Below, piece after piece: positions 63,890-64,000 of a DNA stretch of 64,000 nt. The notes under the pieces are model-generated. The model saw only the letters and a program-made list of their open reading frames with translations, searched no databases and was not told where the DNA came from. The stretch is from Shinella sp. WSJ-2. GTDB lineage: Bacteria; Pseudomonadota; Alphaproteobacteria; Rhizobiales; Rhizobiaceae. Position 1 is the stretch's first letter; every line of letters starts with the position of its first letter. The stretch covers positions 372,001 through 436,000 of the forward strand of contig NZ_QWBU01000001.1 in assembly GCF_003432075.1 (NCBI RefSeq), in the 5' to 3' direction. Both the position numbers and the translations under genes were made by a program.

Positions 63890-64000
63890 TTAGCCCAGCT
63901 GTGCGCTTTGGCGGAAGGCCAGCGCCAAGAGCGCCACCGCAGCAAGCGAGCCCAGTGTGCGGACGTGGTTCCACATCACCCAGACATCGAGATAACGCTG
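63890..64000 (-). CDS. C-terminal fragment of a small membrane protein
   Basis: The last 36 codons of a gene that starts beyond the window edge. The fragment has VWVMWNHVRT followed by a hydrophobic helix (LGSLAAVALLALAF) and a short tail. This ending resembles DUF1772/anthrone-oxygenase-like membrane proteins, but the assignment is tentative because only the end is visible. It lies 51 bases upstream of the amidase gene on the same strand. Confidence 0.5.
   Translation of the reverse strand, partial: QRYLDVWVMWNHVRTLGSLAAVALLALAFRQSAQLG

Overview
The window looks like a chromosomal segment of a Rhizobiaceae alphaproteobacterium (Rhizobium/Agrobacterium/Shinella-like; the genus cannot be fixed by eye). 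The reasons are high GC throughout, a two-piece permuted ssrA whose tag reads ANDNYAEARLAA, an alpha-type SspB, a RIME-like palindromic repeat, and the gene groups hflK-hflC-DUF2065-degP, miaA/serB and ilvB-ilvN.

Layout. 1-3.5 kb is one end of a prophage or integrative element. It holds five or six tightly overlapping small phage-type genes and a tyrosine integrase broken by an in-frame TAA, and it abuts the 3' end of tRNA-Lys(CTT), the likely attachment site. 3.7-11.2 kb carries a PhzF-like isomerase, an EEP-family phosphodiesterase, an exported orphan protein, an Lrp regulator divergent from a RocB-like peptidase, and an aminotransferase. 11.3-13.5 kb has a 33-residue membrane microprotein, ilvC with a duplicated 3' end, and a TetR gene with a perfect operator-like palindrome. 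13.8-23.8 kb holds small exported proteins, a cold-shock gene, an Lrp/racemase pair, a MarR-GNAT fusion, a flavin monooxygenase, an HxlR/NmrA pair, pdxJ and two unusual regulators.

23.9-29.4 kb contains a RecD-like helicase, an AbrB-family membrane protein, a probable lysE-nthA-nthB-accessory operon for a cobalt-type nitrile hydratase, and an aldo/keto reductase. 29.5-32.1 kb is ilvB-ilvN behind a classical attenuator, whose leader peptide MKNLMVVILVVGTRMGRVV is rich in branched-chain residues; with ilvC this gives two steps of Val/Ile/Leu synthesis. 32.2-45.2 kb is housekeeping: HerA-like ATPase, miaA, serB, degP, DUF2065, hflC/hflK, folA/thyA, DUF2853, an EAL protein, then ssrA directly followed by sspB (tag and tag-adaptor), DUF4169 and a ribbon-helix-helix protein. 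45.2-64 kb has a large AsmA protein, a D-lactate dehydrogenase-type oxidase, an RND efflux pair, a Tat-exported cyclase with a CMD protein, a UvrD-like helicase, a soluble two-PAS chemoreceptor, a Tlde1/DUF2778 transpeptidase-fold protein, an amidase and a cut-off membrane protein.

No CRISPR array, complete insertion sequence or obvious defence island is visible. The strongest observations are the ilv attenuator, the ssrA-sspB adjacency, the interrupted integrase, the ilvC tail duplication and several clean operator-like dyads. No clearly new multi-gene system was found.
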